Counted from the stretch's first letter, positions 34,518 to 43,735 are shown. The stretch: DNA of 64,000 nucleotides from Hyphomicrobiales bacterium (GCA_900466475.1 UBMI01000010.1:434001-498000); one strand, 5' to 3'. The notes: a model not told the origin generated them from the letters alone. Numbers and translations: made by a program.

Positions 34518-34721
34518 TTAGTGAGCTCGGTTCTTGCCAGTCTCATCGGCGCTCGGCCAGCCGATATCCTTGCGGATGTCTAGGGGCATGGATTCGATCT
34601 GACGTTCCGTCTGCCAGCGGCGCCATGCGCGCACGAGCTTTTCAGCATAGGAACCGAACGAAGAATGTGTGCGGTAGGATGACAGGCTCTTGCCGCCATC
34701 TCTGTAAGTGATCGAGGACAT
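34518..34721 (-). CDS. DUF1127 mini-protein
   Basis: A 67-residue protein whose second half holds the DUF1127 motif (VRAWRRWQTERQIESMPLDIRKDIGW). Such Arg-rich small proteins in rhizobia and Agrobacterium have been linked to phosphate or carbon metabolism and RNA interactions; the role of this one is unknown. The ATG at 34721 is chosen because GGAAAGGAA lies just upstream. It has its own terminator at 34427. A second DUF1127-like gene lies about 115 bp upstream on the same strand. Confidence 0.82.
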   Translation of the reverse strand: MSSITYRDGGKSLSSYRTHSSFGSYAEKLVRAWRRWQTERQIESMPLDIRKDIGWPSADETGKNRAH

Positions 34722-34837
34722 TGCCGTTTCCTTTCCTTGCGAGACACGGGATCGCCGTATCCTTGAGATGAAATATGCGCTTGCGGTACTCATCATTCAA
34801 ACGAATAGATTTTATAAGTACCATAAGCGATTTTGAA

Positions 34838-35005
34838 CTATCGCTGCTGCTCGTCCAGGGCGGGCAGGGCACAGATATCGGCCGCGAGATGCGGCGGATA
34901 ATGCTTCAATTCCTGCCTGATCCGTTCGCGTGCCGCCACCCGAAACATGCGGGCTCGAAACGCGAAGAAAGCCTGGAGAATGTTGAAGCCTGCCAGTTGC
35001 GACAT
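34838..35005 (-). CDS. Short DUF1127-like protein
   Basis: A 55-residue Arg-rich protein (FRARMFRVAARERIRQELKH, then YPPHLAADICALP) that resembles the DUF1127 core with the usual basic helix and the ADI/DIG-type end. The ATG at 35005 has an excellent AGGAGG site seven bases upstream, which decides between it and an ATG at 35038. It shares orientation with the DUF1127 gene at 34518. Function unknown. Confidence 0.7.
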   Translation of the reverse strand: MSQLAGFNILQAFFAFRARMFRVAARERIRQELKHYPPHLAADICALPALDEQQR

Positions 35006-35203
35006 GATCGGCCTCCTTTTCTTCAGCCTCATCGTCACAACTAAAATATAGGTACTCGGGCTGGTTCAAACAAATGAAATGAACTGGCCTTAAGGTTCAG
35101 CGAAATTGAAAGATCATAACCGCGCGCCATAGGCTGGCTTCAGCCCCGGCCGAGGCCTTCTCGGTCGACATGTCGAGGGATGGGATGAGCTATGCGGCGG
35201 CCG

Positions 35204-37108
35204 TCAGATGACCATCTGCTCGCCAAGCTCCACCACGCGGTTGCTGGGGAGCTGGAAATAGTCCGAGGGGTCGATTGCGAAGCCGGCCATGGCGATGAAG
35301 AGCCGGTCCTGCCAGGCCGGCAGGCCAGTGTTCGGATCACCGACGAGCTTGCGTCTTCCGACATAGAACGAAGTCGACATGATCTCGAAATCGAAGCCGG
35401 CCTTGCGGCAGAGCGGCAAGGCCCTGGAAACGTCCTGGTCTTCCATGAAGCCGAAGAGGAGCTGGATCTTGATGAAGCGGTCCGAGAGCCTCTCGATCGT
35501 TACCCGCTCCGCCTCCGGCACATAGGGGCGGGGAGCGGTCTTGATGTTGAGGATCGCGTTGCGGGCGTGCAGGACGCGATTGTGCTTCAGATTGTGCAGC
35601 AGCACCCCCGGAGCCATGTCGGTGAGGCTTGTCAGGAAGATCGCGGTTCCCGGCACCTGGACGGGAGAGTGGTCCGACTTGCGTTCGATCGAGGCGATGA
35701 ACGGCACCAAGGGTATCTCGTTCCTTGCCGCCTTCTCGCGAACCAGCATGGTGCCCTTCTTCCAGGTCCACATCATGATCATCAGCGCACCGGCGATCAG
35801 CACCGGAACATAGCCGCCGTCGTGGATCTTCAGGAGGTTGGCGCCCAGGAAGACGCTTTCGAGCAGGAAGAGCGGCAGCAGAACGGCAGCGGCAGCGAGC
35901 ACCGTCCACCCCCAGACGACACGGAGAAACTGGAAGGAGAGGATCGTCGTGACGACCATCGCGCCGGTGACGGAAATTCCGTAGGCCGTGGCTAGCGCCT
36001 CGGAGGAGCCGAAGGCGAAGATCAGGGCAAGGACACCGAGCAGGAGCGCGATATTGACGGCCGGCACATAGATCTGGCCCGTATTGGAAGCCGAGGTAAA
36101 GCAGATCTCAAGCCTGGGCAGGAAGCCGAGATGGATTGCCTGGCGTGCCAGCGAAAAGGCGCCGGTGATCACTGCCTGGCTGGCGATGATGGTGGCAGCG
36201 GTCGCAAGAATGACCACGGGAAGCAGCGCCCATTCCGGAAACATCAGGAAGAACGGATCGGAGACGGCTTGAGGATTGGCCAGGACGAGCCCGCCCTGGC
36301 CGAGATAGTTCAGCGCAAGCGATGGGAAGACTACGGCGAACCAGGCAGCCTGGATCGGTTTCCTGCCGAAATGGCCGAGGTCGGCATAGAGCGCTTCGGC
36401 TCCCGTCACTGTCAGGAAGACGGCGCCGAGGACAATGAGGCCGACGAGACCGGCATGAGTGATGAAGTCGAAGGCATAGAGCGGATTGAGCGCTGCGAAG
36501 ATCGCGGGATCGTCAGCGAGATGGATGAGGCCGCCGAGCCCCATGACGACGAACCAGAGCAGCGTTATCGGGCCGAAGAGTTTCGAGACGGAGGCGGTGC
36601 CGACCGATTGCACAAGGAAAAGCAGCAGCATGATCGCGATGGCGACCGGCAGGATGTAGGGCGTGAAGACCGGGGTCACGAGCTTCAATCCCTCGAGTGC
36701 CGAGAGGACCGACAGGGCAGGCGTAATCATGGCGTCGCCGATGAAGAGTGCTGCGCCGATGATGCCGGCGAAGAAGAAGATCGTCGCATGCCGGCTGGTC
36801 TTCTTCATCAGCAGCGCGAGCAGCGAAAGGGTTCCGCCTTCGCCCTCGTTATCGGCCCGCAGGAGGAACAGCACGTATTTGAAGGTGACGATGATCGTCA
36901 GCGTCCAGATCATCAGCGAGATCAGCCCGATGACCTCGTTCGGGGTCACGCCGTCATGCGCGAAGGGCCGCAGCGCTTCACGGAAAGCGTAGAGCGGGCT
37001 CGTGCCGATATCGCCATAGACCACCCCGACAGCTCCAAGCAGAAGCGCGGCAAACTTCTGCTGGCCGTGCTGAGGCCGGTCTGCTTCGTGCGTCGTCGTG
37101 GCGGACAT
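35204..37108 (-). CDS. kup: Kup potassium uptake protein
   Basis: A 634-residue KUP/HAK/KT potassium-proton symporter of the inner membrane. GVVYGDIGTSPLYAFREAL at the N-terminus and ALFIGDAMITPALSVLSALEG are defining motifs. About 12 membrane helices are followed by a cytoplasmic C-terminal domain from about residue 450 (VPGTAIFLTS onward). Length is typical. It stands alone, followed upstream by a CBS-domain protein on the same strand about 120 bp away. Rhizobia often carry more than one kup gene, so the paralogue number is not assigned. Confidence 0.95.
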   Translation of the reverse strand: MSATTTHEADRPQHGQQKFAALLLGAVGVVYGDIGTSPLYAFREALRPFAHDGVTPNEVIGLISLMIWTLTIIVTFKYVLFLLRADNEGEGGTLSLLALLMKKTSRHATIFFFAGIIGAALFIGDAMITPALSVLSALEGLKLVTPVFTPYILPVAIAIMLLLFLVQSVGTASVSKLFGPITLLWFVVMGLGGLIHLADDPAIFAALNPLYAFDFITHAGLVGLIVLGAVFLTVTGAEALYADLGHFGRKPIQAAWFAVVFPSLALNYLGQGGLVLANPQAVSDPFFLMFPEWALLPVVILATAATIIASQAVITGAFSLARQAIHLGFLPRLEICFTSASNTGQIYVPAVNIALLLGVLALIFAFGSSEALATAYGISVTGAMVVTTILSFQFLRVVWGWTVLAAAAVLLPLFLLESVFLGANLLKIHDGGYVPVLIAGALMIMMWTWKKGTMLVREKAARNEIPLVPFIASIERKSDHSPVQVPGTAIFLTSLTDMAPGVLLHNLKHNRVLHARNAILNIKTAPRPYVPEAERVTIERLSDRFIKIQLLFGFMEDQDVSRALPLCRKAGFDFEIMSTSFYVGRRKLVGDPNTGLPAWQDRLFIAMAGFAIDPSDYFQLPSNRVVELGEQMVI

Positions 37109-37230
37109 TGAGCTTCCCTTGATTTACAGGAATAGATATGGGGCGGCACGATGAGAAAGGCATGTCGAACGCGCGCCAAGCTGCGCGCGAATGCATCATG
37201 CAGACTGCGTCCGGACTGGCGACGCGCGGG

Positions 37231-38535
37231 TCATATCTCCGCCCGTGCCTCGTCCTTTGCAAGCGCGCTGACGAGAACCTTGTCGACGCGCCTTCCATCG
37301 AGGTCGATGACCTCGAATTTCCAGTCGTTCTTGACGAAGGTCTCCCCGAGTTCGGGAAGATGCTTCAGTTCTTCCAGAACGAGACCGGCGACGGTCTGAT
37401 ATTCGACGTCTTCGTCGAGCGGGAAGTTCATGAATTCCGAGAATTCGTCGATCGGCGTCCATCCGGACACGAGGTAGGAGCCGTCATCGCGCCGCTTGAT
37501 CGCCGGCTCTTCGCCGGAGGCCGCATCGCCGAAGACGCCCATGATCGATTCCAGGATGTCGCCCGAGGTGATCACGCCCTCGAAGTGGCCATATTCGTCA
37601 AAAACCAGCACCATATGCTGCGACGACCTCCTGATCGCCTCGATAACCGAGGAGGCGGGAGCGAGGTCCGAGATGATCGGAACGTCCCGCACCAGCGTCA
37701 TGATGTCGACCGACCTGCTGGCCTCGAGCGCGTCGTAATAATCCTTGACGGCGAGAACGCCGATAACCTCGTCGGAACTGCCCTTGCGGGCCGGCAGTCG
37801 CGTGCGCGACGTCGACTGGATGGTCTTGCGGATCTCCTCGGCGGAATCTTCGATATCGATCAGCTCGACGTCGCGACGCGGCGTCATCAGCGCGCGGGCC
37901 TGCCGGTCGGCGAGGCGCATGACGCCGGTGATCATGGCGGATTCGCCGATCTCGATCACGCCGGCGCTCTGTGCTTCGGCGAGAACGGTCTTGATCTCCT
38001 CGTCGGTGACGCCATCGGCGTTCTTTCCGGACTGGCCGAGCAGGGCGAGAACGAGCTTGCCCGAGCCGTCGAGCAGCCAGACGAGGGGCAGGGCCGCCTT
38101 CGACAGGTAGGTCATCGTCGGTGCGACCCTGGCGGCCACGGCTTCCGGTGCACGAAGGGCCATCTGCTTGGGCACCAGCTCACCGATGATGAGGGAAAGA
38201 TAGGTGATCGCCACGACGACGGTACCGACGCCGAGCCCGTCCGCCCAGGCATCGGGGAGGCCCTGCGCCAGGAGCCAGGTGGAGAATCGTGCGCCGAGTG
38301 TCGCGCCCGAGAAGGCGCCCGACAACACGCCGACGAGGGTGATGCCGATCTGGACCGTCGACAGGAAACGCCCGGGATTTTCAGCCAGGCGCAGAGCCAG
38401 TCGTGCTCCTCTGCTTCCCTGGTCCGCCAGGACCTTGAGGCGTGCCGGGCGGGCGGAGACGATCGCGAGCTCCGACATTGCAAGGACGCCATTGAGAATG
38501 GTGAGAAGAATGACGATGGCTATTTCGGTATACAA
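37231..38535 (-). CDS. CNNM/HlyC-CorC family membrane protein
   Basis: A 434-residue protein with a DUF21 membrane domain (about 1-190, four hydrophobic helices; LNGVLAMSELAIVSARPARL), a CBS pair (about 215-330; RQARALMTPRRDVELID and VFDEYGHFEGVITSGDILE) and a CorC_HlyC domain at the C-terminus (about 350-425). The family is implicated in Mg2+ or Co2+ efflux or homeostasis, though often called haemolysin-like. It lies directly upstream of kup on the same strand, suggesting cation homeostasis as a shared theme. Confidence 0.9.
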   Translation of the reverse strand: MYTEIAIVILLTILNGVLAMSELAIVSARPARLKVLADQGSRGARLALRLAENPGRFLSTVQIGITLVGVLSGAFSGATLGARFSTWLLAQGLPDAWADGLGVGTVVVAITYLSLIIGELVPKQMALRAPEAVAARVAPTMTYLSKAALPLVWLLDGSGKLVLALLGQSGKNADGVTDEEIKTVLAEAQSAGVIEIGESAMITGVMRLADRQARALMTPRRDVELIDIEDSAEEIRKTIQSTSRTRLPARKGSSDEVIGVLAVKDYYDALEASRSVDIMTLVRDVPIISDLAPASSVIEAIRRSSQHMVLVFDEYGHFEGVITSGDILESIMGVFGDAASGEEPAIKRRDDGSYLVSGWTPIDEFSEFMNFPLDEDVEYQTVAGLVLEELKHLPELGETFVKNDWKFEVIDLDGRRVDKVLVSALAKDEARAEI

Positions 38536-38824
38536 ACTTTGGCCTGTTTTGATGATAACGATCCGTCGAAACTATGCGATCTCGCATCGCTTTGCGAGAG
38601 TTCCGAGCGAAGATCATGGGCACTTGGCAAGATAATTATGGCGGACTTCTCGCTACCGGCGCCGCCTCGGAAACGTAGGATGGCATCTGCCGGAAACCGA
38701 GCGTCGTATAATCGGCGGCTCATAAACCCCCTCTTAAGGATCTGTTGACCATAATGAAGGCTTAACGCCGCCCGCGTGTGCGGTGCCTGTGATGTTTTCG
38801 TGTCTCGCACCAAGGACGAAGCCT

Positions 38825-40249
38825 GTGTCCCTTCATCAAGCCATCGCCGCCATTCCGACGACCGCCTATGCGTGGTTTCTGTCTGTCGTCGCCCATCGGT
38901 TGGCGGTCGTGGCGGCCTTTGTCTTTGCCGTCATAGCCGGAGCGGGCGAGGCAGCGGCCGAGGACAGGGCACTGAAACTCTACTTCACGCATACGGGCGA
39001 GCGGGCGACTATCGTCTTCAAGCGCAACGGCAAGTACGACCAGCGCGGCCTCAACCAGATCAACCGCTTCCTGCGTGACTGGCGGCGCAACGAGCCGGCC
39101 AAAATGGACCCGCGGCTGCTCGATCTCGTCTGGGAAGTCTATCGCAAGAGCGGGGCAAAGGAGACGATCCACGTCGTTTCCGCCTACCGCTCGCCGGCGA
39201 CCAACAACATGCTGCGCAACCGTTCGCGCAATACAGGTGTCGCCAAGCGCAGCCAGCACATGCTCGGCAAGGCGATGGATTTCTATATTCCCGGCGTCAA
39301 GCTTGCTACGCTGCGCGGGCTCGCCATGCAGATGCAGGTCGGCGGCGTCGGCTATTACCCGACCTCGGGTTCGCCCTTCGTGCATCTCGATGTCGGCAAT
39401 GTGCGCGCCTGGCCGCGCATGTCGCGCCAGGAGCTGGCGCGGCTCTTCCCGGACGGGCGCACGATCCACCTGCCGGCGGATGGTCGTCCGCTGCCGGGCT
39501 ATCAAGTAGCCCTTGCCGAGCGCAAGAAGGGCATCCGCTCTGCGCCGATCGAGATCGTGGCGAGCGAGGATGAGGATGACGATGCGCCGGTAACGCCAAA
39601 GGCAGCGGCACCGACCCTGCTGGCGGCGCGCGCGACAGCACCTGCCAAGGCACCCGATCCCGTCGTGACCGGAAGCCTTGTCACCGCCATGCTGCCGACG
39701 CCGCAAAAGCGGGCCGATATCGGACTTGCGCCGCAGCTTGCCAAGCCCGAGGACCGGGCGATTGCCGACCGCGCATTTGCCGATCTCGCCTCGCTCACCG
39801 TTCCGCTGCCGATGCTGCGCCCGGTCGAGGTCGAGGCCGTCGCGAGCGAGGCGCCGGTGCCCGTGCCTGCGCCGCCTGCGCCGCCTGCGGCCACGCTTGC
39901 GCCGGTGTTTGCATCCGTCCAGCCGGCTGTGGCCGACTTCACGCGCTTCGTCGTTGGCCGCAAGCCCGCCAACACGTCTGTCGTCGCCGACCGGCTGACC
40001 CATCCCGCACCGACGGCGGAGCAGATCGCGGTATTGCCGGTCTCCGCATCGGAACATGTCTCGGGCGGCGTCGGAGAAATGTCCGCGCGAGCGCTGATTG
40101 CCTGGGCGGTGCGGTCTCCGGAAACCTCGGTTGAACTCACCGCTCCTTCCATGATTGGCAATACCTTTCCGAAGGGCGAGGGCAGGACGGTTGCTTCGGG
40201 TGCTGCTGGGGCCAGCTTCAAGACCAGCCGTTTCGGCACCGAGGGCTGA
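38825..40249 (+). CDS. DUF882 (M15-type peptidase-like) envelope protein
   Basis: About 474 residues. A membrane or signal helix (VVAAFVFAVIAGAGEAAA) is followed by a DUF882/YcbK domain (about 45-205) with the zinc-peptidase-like motifs SAYRSPATN, SQHMLGKAMDF and FVHLDVGNVR. The remaining 260 residues are Ala/Pro-rich and low in recognisable structure. The domain is related to murein-cutting D,D-peptidases, so a cell-wall role is likely. GTG 38825 has AAGGACG upstream; GTG 38783 and ATG 38792 are alternatives. It is a single gene. Confidence 0.85.
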   Translation: MSLHQAIAAIPTTAYAWFLSVVAHRLAVVAAFVFAVIAGAGEAAAEDRALKLYFTHTGERATIVFKRNGKYDQRGLNQINRFLRDWRRNEPAKMDPRLLDLVWEVYRKSGAKETIHVVSAYRSPATNNMLRNRSRNTGVAKRSQHMLGKAMDFYIPGVKLATLRGLAMQMQVGGVGYYPTSGSPFVHLDVGNVRAWPRMSRQELARLFPDGRTIHLPADGRPLPGYQVALAERKKGIRSAPIEIVASEDEDDDAPVTPKAAAPTLLAARATAPAKAPDPVVTGSLVTAMLPTPQKRADIGLAPQLAKPEDRAIADRAFADLASLTVPLPMLRPVEVEAVASEAPVPVPAPPAPPAATLAPVFASVQPAVADFTRFVVGRKPANTSVVADRLTHPAPTAEQIAVLPVSASEHVSGGVGEMSARALIAWAVRSPETSVELTAPSMIGNTFPKGEGRTVASGAAGASFKTSRFGTEG

Positions 40250-40355
40250 ACTCTGATCGGCTCATCGCGATCACCCGCAAAATAGGGGGCAGATTGACTT
40301 TCAATCAAATAGAATGATACACCTTGGTCATTCAGAAAAATTGAAAGATGTGACG

Positions 40356-41255
40356 ATGACTATCCCATTTCGCCGTCCCATTCCTCTGCTCGACAATGAC
40401 GTGTTGCGCACGTTTGTCGCCATCGCAGAGACCGGTAATTTTTCGACAGCGGCCGAAACCGTGTTTCGCACGCCATCGGCTGTTTCCATGCAGATCAAGA
40501 AGCTCGAAGAGCAGCTAGGCGTCACGCTGTTTCGCCGCGATGCGCGCTCGGTGACGCTGACGCAGCATGGTGAAATGCTGCTGTCTTACGCGCGTAACAT
40601 CCTGGCACTCTCCAACGAGGCGGTATCGCGCTTCATCATGCCCGAGCTTAGCGGCGTGGTGCGTCTCGGCGCGCCCGAGGATATCGGCGAGCGCCTGCTG
40701 CCGCAGATCCTGAAGAGCTTTGCGCAGATCTATCCTGGCATCATGGTCGACGTGACGATCGACATGAGCATCTGCCTGAAAAAGCGGATGGAGGAGCAGC
40801 GCCTCGATCTCGCGCTCATCAACTGCGCAACGCGGCCGTTCCCGACCAATGGCGAGGTTGTCTACCGCGAGCGCCTGGTTTGGGCCGGCGCCAAATGCGG
40901 TTCGGCGCATCGGCGCGATCCGCTGCCGATCTCGATCTGGGAAGACGGCTGCATCTGGCGGCAGGAGGCGATCACCCAGCTCGAGCGCAACAAGCGGCCC
41001 TATCGCGTCGCCTATCTCAGTGCGCACACGATGGCGCAGCGCGCCGCCGTGGTTTCCGATCTCGCCATCGCGCCGCTGCCGCTCTCCTATGTCAGTGAGG
41101 ACATGGCGATCCTGGGCATCCAGGAAGGCTTGCCCGAACTCGGCTCTTTCGACATCCAGCTCCTGACCGCATCACAGACGACAGGGCCGATCGAGACGGT
41201 GGCCGACAGTATCCGCGCATCCTTCGCCGAAAAGTCCAAGGCGGCGGCAGCCTGA
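40356..41255 (+). CDS. LysR family regulator, LsrB-like
   Basis: A 299-residue LysR-type regulator. The winged HTH (about 12-70; LLDNDVLRTFVAIAETGNFS, then VFRTPSAVSMQIKKLEEQLG) is very similar to my memory of the rhizobial redox regulator LsrB, but the C-terminal domain needs comparison, so I call it LsrB-like only. The effector domain spans about 95-295. The ATG at 40356 gives the usual short N-terminus. A binding-fold protein gene lies about 100 bp downstream on the same strand, a possible target. Confidence 0.88.
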   Translation: MTIPFRRPIPLLDNDVLRTFVAIAETGNFSTAAETVFRTPSAVSMQIKKLEEQLGVTLFRRDARSVTLTQHGEMLLSYARNILALSNEAVSRFIMPELSGVVRLGAPEDIGERLLPQILKSFAQIYPGIMVDVTIDMSICLKKRMEEQRLDLALINCATRPFPTNGEVVYRERLVWAGAKCGSAHRRDPLPISIWEDGCIWRQEAITQLERNKRPYRVAYLSAHTMAQRAAVVSDLAIAPLPLSYVSEDMAILGIQEGLPELGSFDIQLLTASQTTGPIETVADSIRASFAEKSKAAAA

Positions 41256-41358
41256 TTATCCGGGAGAGCCGGAAACGGACGCACTGCGACCCTGGGTAGG
41301 GAACGATGAGCGCCGGTGAATGCAGGATTAGTAACCTGTTGCAGGGGGAGGTCAGGCC

Positions 41359-42051
41359 ATGGATCAGCAAATCCGGCTTTTTGGCGCTGTCGCAGTCCGG
41401 CCGGCCGTGCTTGCCGTCATCCCCCGCTTCGAGACGATCACGGGATACAAGGTCGCGGCCAGGTGGGAGCTCAATCCCGCCGTCAGGACGCAGATCGAAG
41501 CCGGTGAGCCTTTCGATCTCGTCATTACCAATCCGAACTTTATCGAGGAACTCGTTTCCCTTGGAAAGGTCAGGACGGGAAGCCAGGTCACTTTCGGCCG
41601 GATAGCAATGGGCGTGGCGGCGAGGGAAGGCAGCCGGGCCCTCGATATCGGCTCCGTGGAAGCATTTAAACAGACCCTGAAGGGCGTCCGATCAATCGCC
41701 TATGCCAGTGACGGAACCAGCGGCGGCTACTTCCAGGGTTTGCTGGAGCGCCTGGAGATAGCCGATGAGGTGAGGCCGAAGCTGGTGCCGGTATCGGGAG
41801 GGCAGACGGCGGCGGCCGTCGGTCGTGGAGAGGCCGATCTGGGTGTCGTTCCCGTGACATCCGTCCTTGCCGCTGCCCCCGAGGCCATGCTGGTCGGCAG
41901 GTTTCCGGCAGAACTGCAAAGTTACATCGATTTTGCCATTGGCGTCAGCGCCGATTCAACAGATGCGGAGGCTGCGCGCCAGCTATCGGCGTTCCTGGTA
42001 TCGGTAGACATTGACGAGACCCTGTCGGCAAGGGGCATCGAGCGCAGCTGA
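41359..42051 (+). CDS. Signal-less periplasmic-binding-fold protein (ModA-like)
   Basis: A 230-residue protein resembling the bacterial extracellular solute-binding fold of molybdate-type proteins (RLFGAVAVRPAVLAVIPRFETITGYKVAARWE; AYASDGTSGGYFQGLLERL; GEADLGVVPVTSVLAAAP). It has no signal peptide: residues 1-12 are polar and lead straight into the first strand. It is therefore probably cytoplasmic, and no ABC permease or ATPase is adjacent. It follows the LsrB-like regulator. It may sense a ligand rather than transport it; this is inference. Confidence 0.78.
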   Translation: MDQQIRLFGAVAVRPAVLAVIPRFETITGYKVAARWELNPAVRTQIEAGEPFDLVITNPNFIEELVSLGKVRTGSQVTFGRIAMGVAAREGSRALDIGSVEAFKQTLKGVRSIAYASDGTSGGYFQGLLERLEIADEVRPKLVPVSGGQTAAAVGRGEADLGVVPVTSVLAAAPEAMLVGRFPAELQSYIDFAIGVSADSTDAEAARQLSAFLVSVDIDETLSARGIERS

Positions 42052-42115
42052 GATGCGCTTGAGGAGCGGCGATATCGAGGATGTCGACCTTGTCTGGAGA
42101 AAGGCTCTTAGCCGG

Positions 42116-42140
42116 TGAACTTTTCGCTCACGAATGCGTT
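42116..42140 (+). promoter_or_regulatory. EcfG-like promoter, one mismatch
   Basis: TGAAC at 42116-42120, 16 bases, then CGTT at 42137-42140. It differs from the EcfG consensus GGAAC in one base. It lies about 57 bp before the entericidin-like lipoprotein start. Confidence 0.4.
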
Positions 42141-42196
42141 ATCCCGCCCGGACGGCATCGGCCGTTCGGGGTTGAATTCACAAAGGGATTTCGCAC

Positions 42197-42352
42197 ATGA
42201 CGACCACGGGTAAAATCGCATCCGCCTTGATGATCCTTCTCGCGCTCTCTTCCTGCGCCAACACGATCCGTGGCGTGGGCAGGGATACGGCCAATGCCGT
42301 CAATGCCACGCAGGATGCCGGCCGCAGTGTCGATCGCGCAGCTAAGAGATAG
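42197..42352 (+). CDS. Entericidin-like small lipoprotein
   Basis: A 51-residue peptide: a signal segment (KIASALMILLALSSC) with the lipobox LSSC, then a short mature part (ANTIRGVGRDTANAVNATQ and a basic end). This is the entericidin A/B pattern of a tiny outer-membrane lipoprotein. In enterics such peptides form an antidote/toxin pair under stress; in alphaproteobacteria they are often targets of the general stress response. It fits the EcfG-like motif at 42116. The ATG at 42197 has a GGGAT-like site upstream. Confidence 0.78.
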   Translation: MTTTGKIASALMILLALSSCANTIRGVGRDTANAVNATQDAGRSVDRAAKR

Positions 42353-42358
42353 TTATTT

Positions 42359-42709
42359 TCAGATTTTTGAAGTCGGATAGGCTTTTTCGAGACCACCGGA
42401 TCGGGTCAGCCCGGTCCGGAATGCGGCATAGGCCGGGTGCTGGCTCGAGCGCGCCGCTTCCATGAGCCTGATCTGCAGCCGGTCGGGTGCAGCTTCGCCG
42501 ATCCACTTGCCGAGGGCTTCGAGCTTCAGCGAGTTTAGAAGACGCGAGGACGAGGCGACATCGAGATGCCGATGCAGGCCCTCGAGCAGGTTGTCGTCCT
42601 GCTGCGGATTTTCCATCAGCAGCGACAGATAGGATTTGTCGGTTTCCGAGAACGCCGCAAGTTTTTCCGCGACGGTATCGCGATCGGGGAAGGGCACCGT
42701 GCCAGTCAT
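42359..42709 (-). CDS. Hypothetical protein
   Basis: A 116-residue predicted helical, charged protein with no signal peptide, membrane helix or recognised domain. Segments such as DRDTVAEKLAAFSETDKSYLSLLM and ALGKWIGEAAPDRLQIRLMEAA look like a helical cytoplasmic protein. It ends seven bases from the entericidin-like gene on the opposite strand and follows the glycine-betaine binding-protein gene, 33 bp before it on the same strand, so it may be its operon partner. Confidence 0.6.
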   Translation of the reverse strand: MTGTVPFPDRDTVAEKLAAFSETDKSYLSLLMENPQQDDNLLEGLHRHLDVASSSRLLNSLKLEALGKWIGEAAPDRLQIRLMEAARSSQHPAYAAFRTGLTRSGGLEKAYPTSKI

Positions 42710-42742
42710 AACGAATCGTCCAATCCTTGTTGTCAGGAAGGT

Positions 42743-43735
42743 TTATAGACTGGCCTTGACCTTCTCGGCTACATCGGCCGGAACCCAGCGGCTCCACAGT
42801 TCCTCATAATTCTCAAGGAAATAGAGGGCGGCGTTCTCGTTGTCTTCGCCGTTCTCATCCTGCCAGGCCAGTACCTGGCTGATTGTTTCGTTGTCCCAGC
42901 TGCGGGCCTTCAGATAGTTCATGACGGGGCCGGCGCGATCGGCAAAAGCGCTGGTAATCAGCGTGAAAGCCTGGGACACGGGATAGGCGTTCAGCCTGGG
43001 ATTGGCGCAGTGGGGCACTGAGGTACAGGCGTCCCATTCAGCCTGATCGTGAGGCACGCCGAAACCCAGCTGTTTCATGTCGTATTTGCCGAGAACCGAT
43101 GTCGGCGACCAGTAATAACCGAGCCAGCCGACCTTGTTTTTGAAGGCACGGGCGATCGAATTGTCGAAATCGGCCGGGGTCGGGCTGTCGATCAGCGCAA
43201 AGCCGAGCTTATCGGCACCGAGCGCCTTGAAGAGATTGCTGGTCGAGATTTCGCAGGCCCAGGCTTCGGGGCAATTATAGATCGCAGCAAGCGAGGGATG
43301 GTAGGTATCGGGAAAGAGTTCCGGATGCTTCAGCGCATCCTGCACGGACAGGATATCCGGATTTGCATCGGCGATGAATTTCGGAATGTACCAGCCTTCG
43401 ACGGCCCCATCCGCCAGAATTTCGGCGCCCTTGACCAGGCGACCGGCGCTGATGGCGGTATCGAGCTGCGGTTTGACCGCTTTCACCCAGAATTCCGAGG
43501 CGATATCGGGCGTGCCGCTGCTATCCATGGAAGCGAAGGTCGGCAGCGTGTCACCATCGACAATGGTGACGGAGCAGCCGTAGCCCTTTTCCAGGATGAA
43601 CTTGTCGAAGCTCGCAGCGATTGCAGCAGAGCCCCATCTCATCTCGGCGATCGAGACCTTGCCGCAGCCGGCGGCTTGCGCAATTCCCGCGTAAAAACAG
43701 ACGGCAAGAATGAATGACGTGAAAAATGTCTTCAT
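42743..43735 (-). CDS. Glycine betaine/proline ABC binding protein (orphan)
   Basis: A 330-residue periplasmic protein of the OpuAC/ProX type. A signal peptide (about 1-21, AQA-A) precedes GCGKVSIAEMRWGSAAIAASFDKFILEKGYG. Aromatic residues that could form the betaine cage occur in DIASEFWVKA, VEGWYIPKF and KVGWLGYYWSP. No permease or ATPase gene is adjacent, so it is an orphan binding protein, perhaps serving a transporter encoded elsewhere. A hypothetical gene follows it after 33 bp. Confidence 0.9.
   Translation of the reverse strand: MKTFFTSFILAVCFYAGIAQAAGCGKVSIAEMRWGSAAIAASFDKFILEKGYGCSVTIVDGDTLPTFASMDSSGTPDIASEFWVKAVKPQLDTAISAGRLVKGAEILADGAVEGWYIPKFIADANPDILSVQDALKHPELFPDTYHPSLAAIYNCPEAWACEISTSNLFKALGADKLGFALIDSPTPADFDNSIARAFKNKVGWLGYYWSPTSVLGKYDMKQLGFGVPHDQAEWDACTSVPHCANPRLNAYPVSQAFTLITSAFADRAGPVMNYLKARSWDNETISQVLAWQDENGEDNENAALYFLENYEELWSRWVPADVAEKVKASL

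Noticed and set aside
36131..37111. 326-codon frame opposite kup
   Set aside because: Charged, repeat-like composition typical of an antisense shadow; kup is unmistakable.
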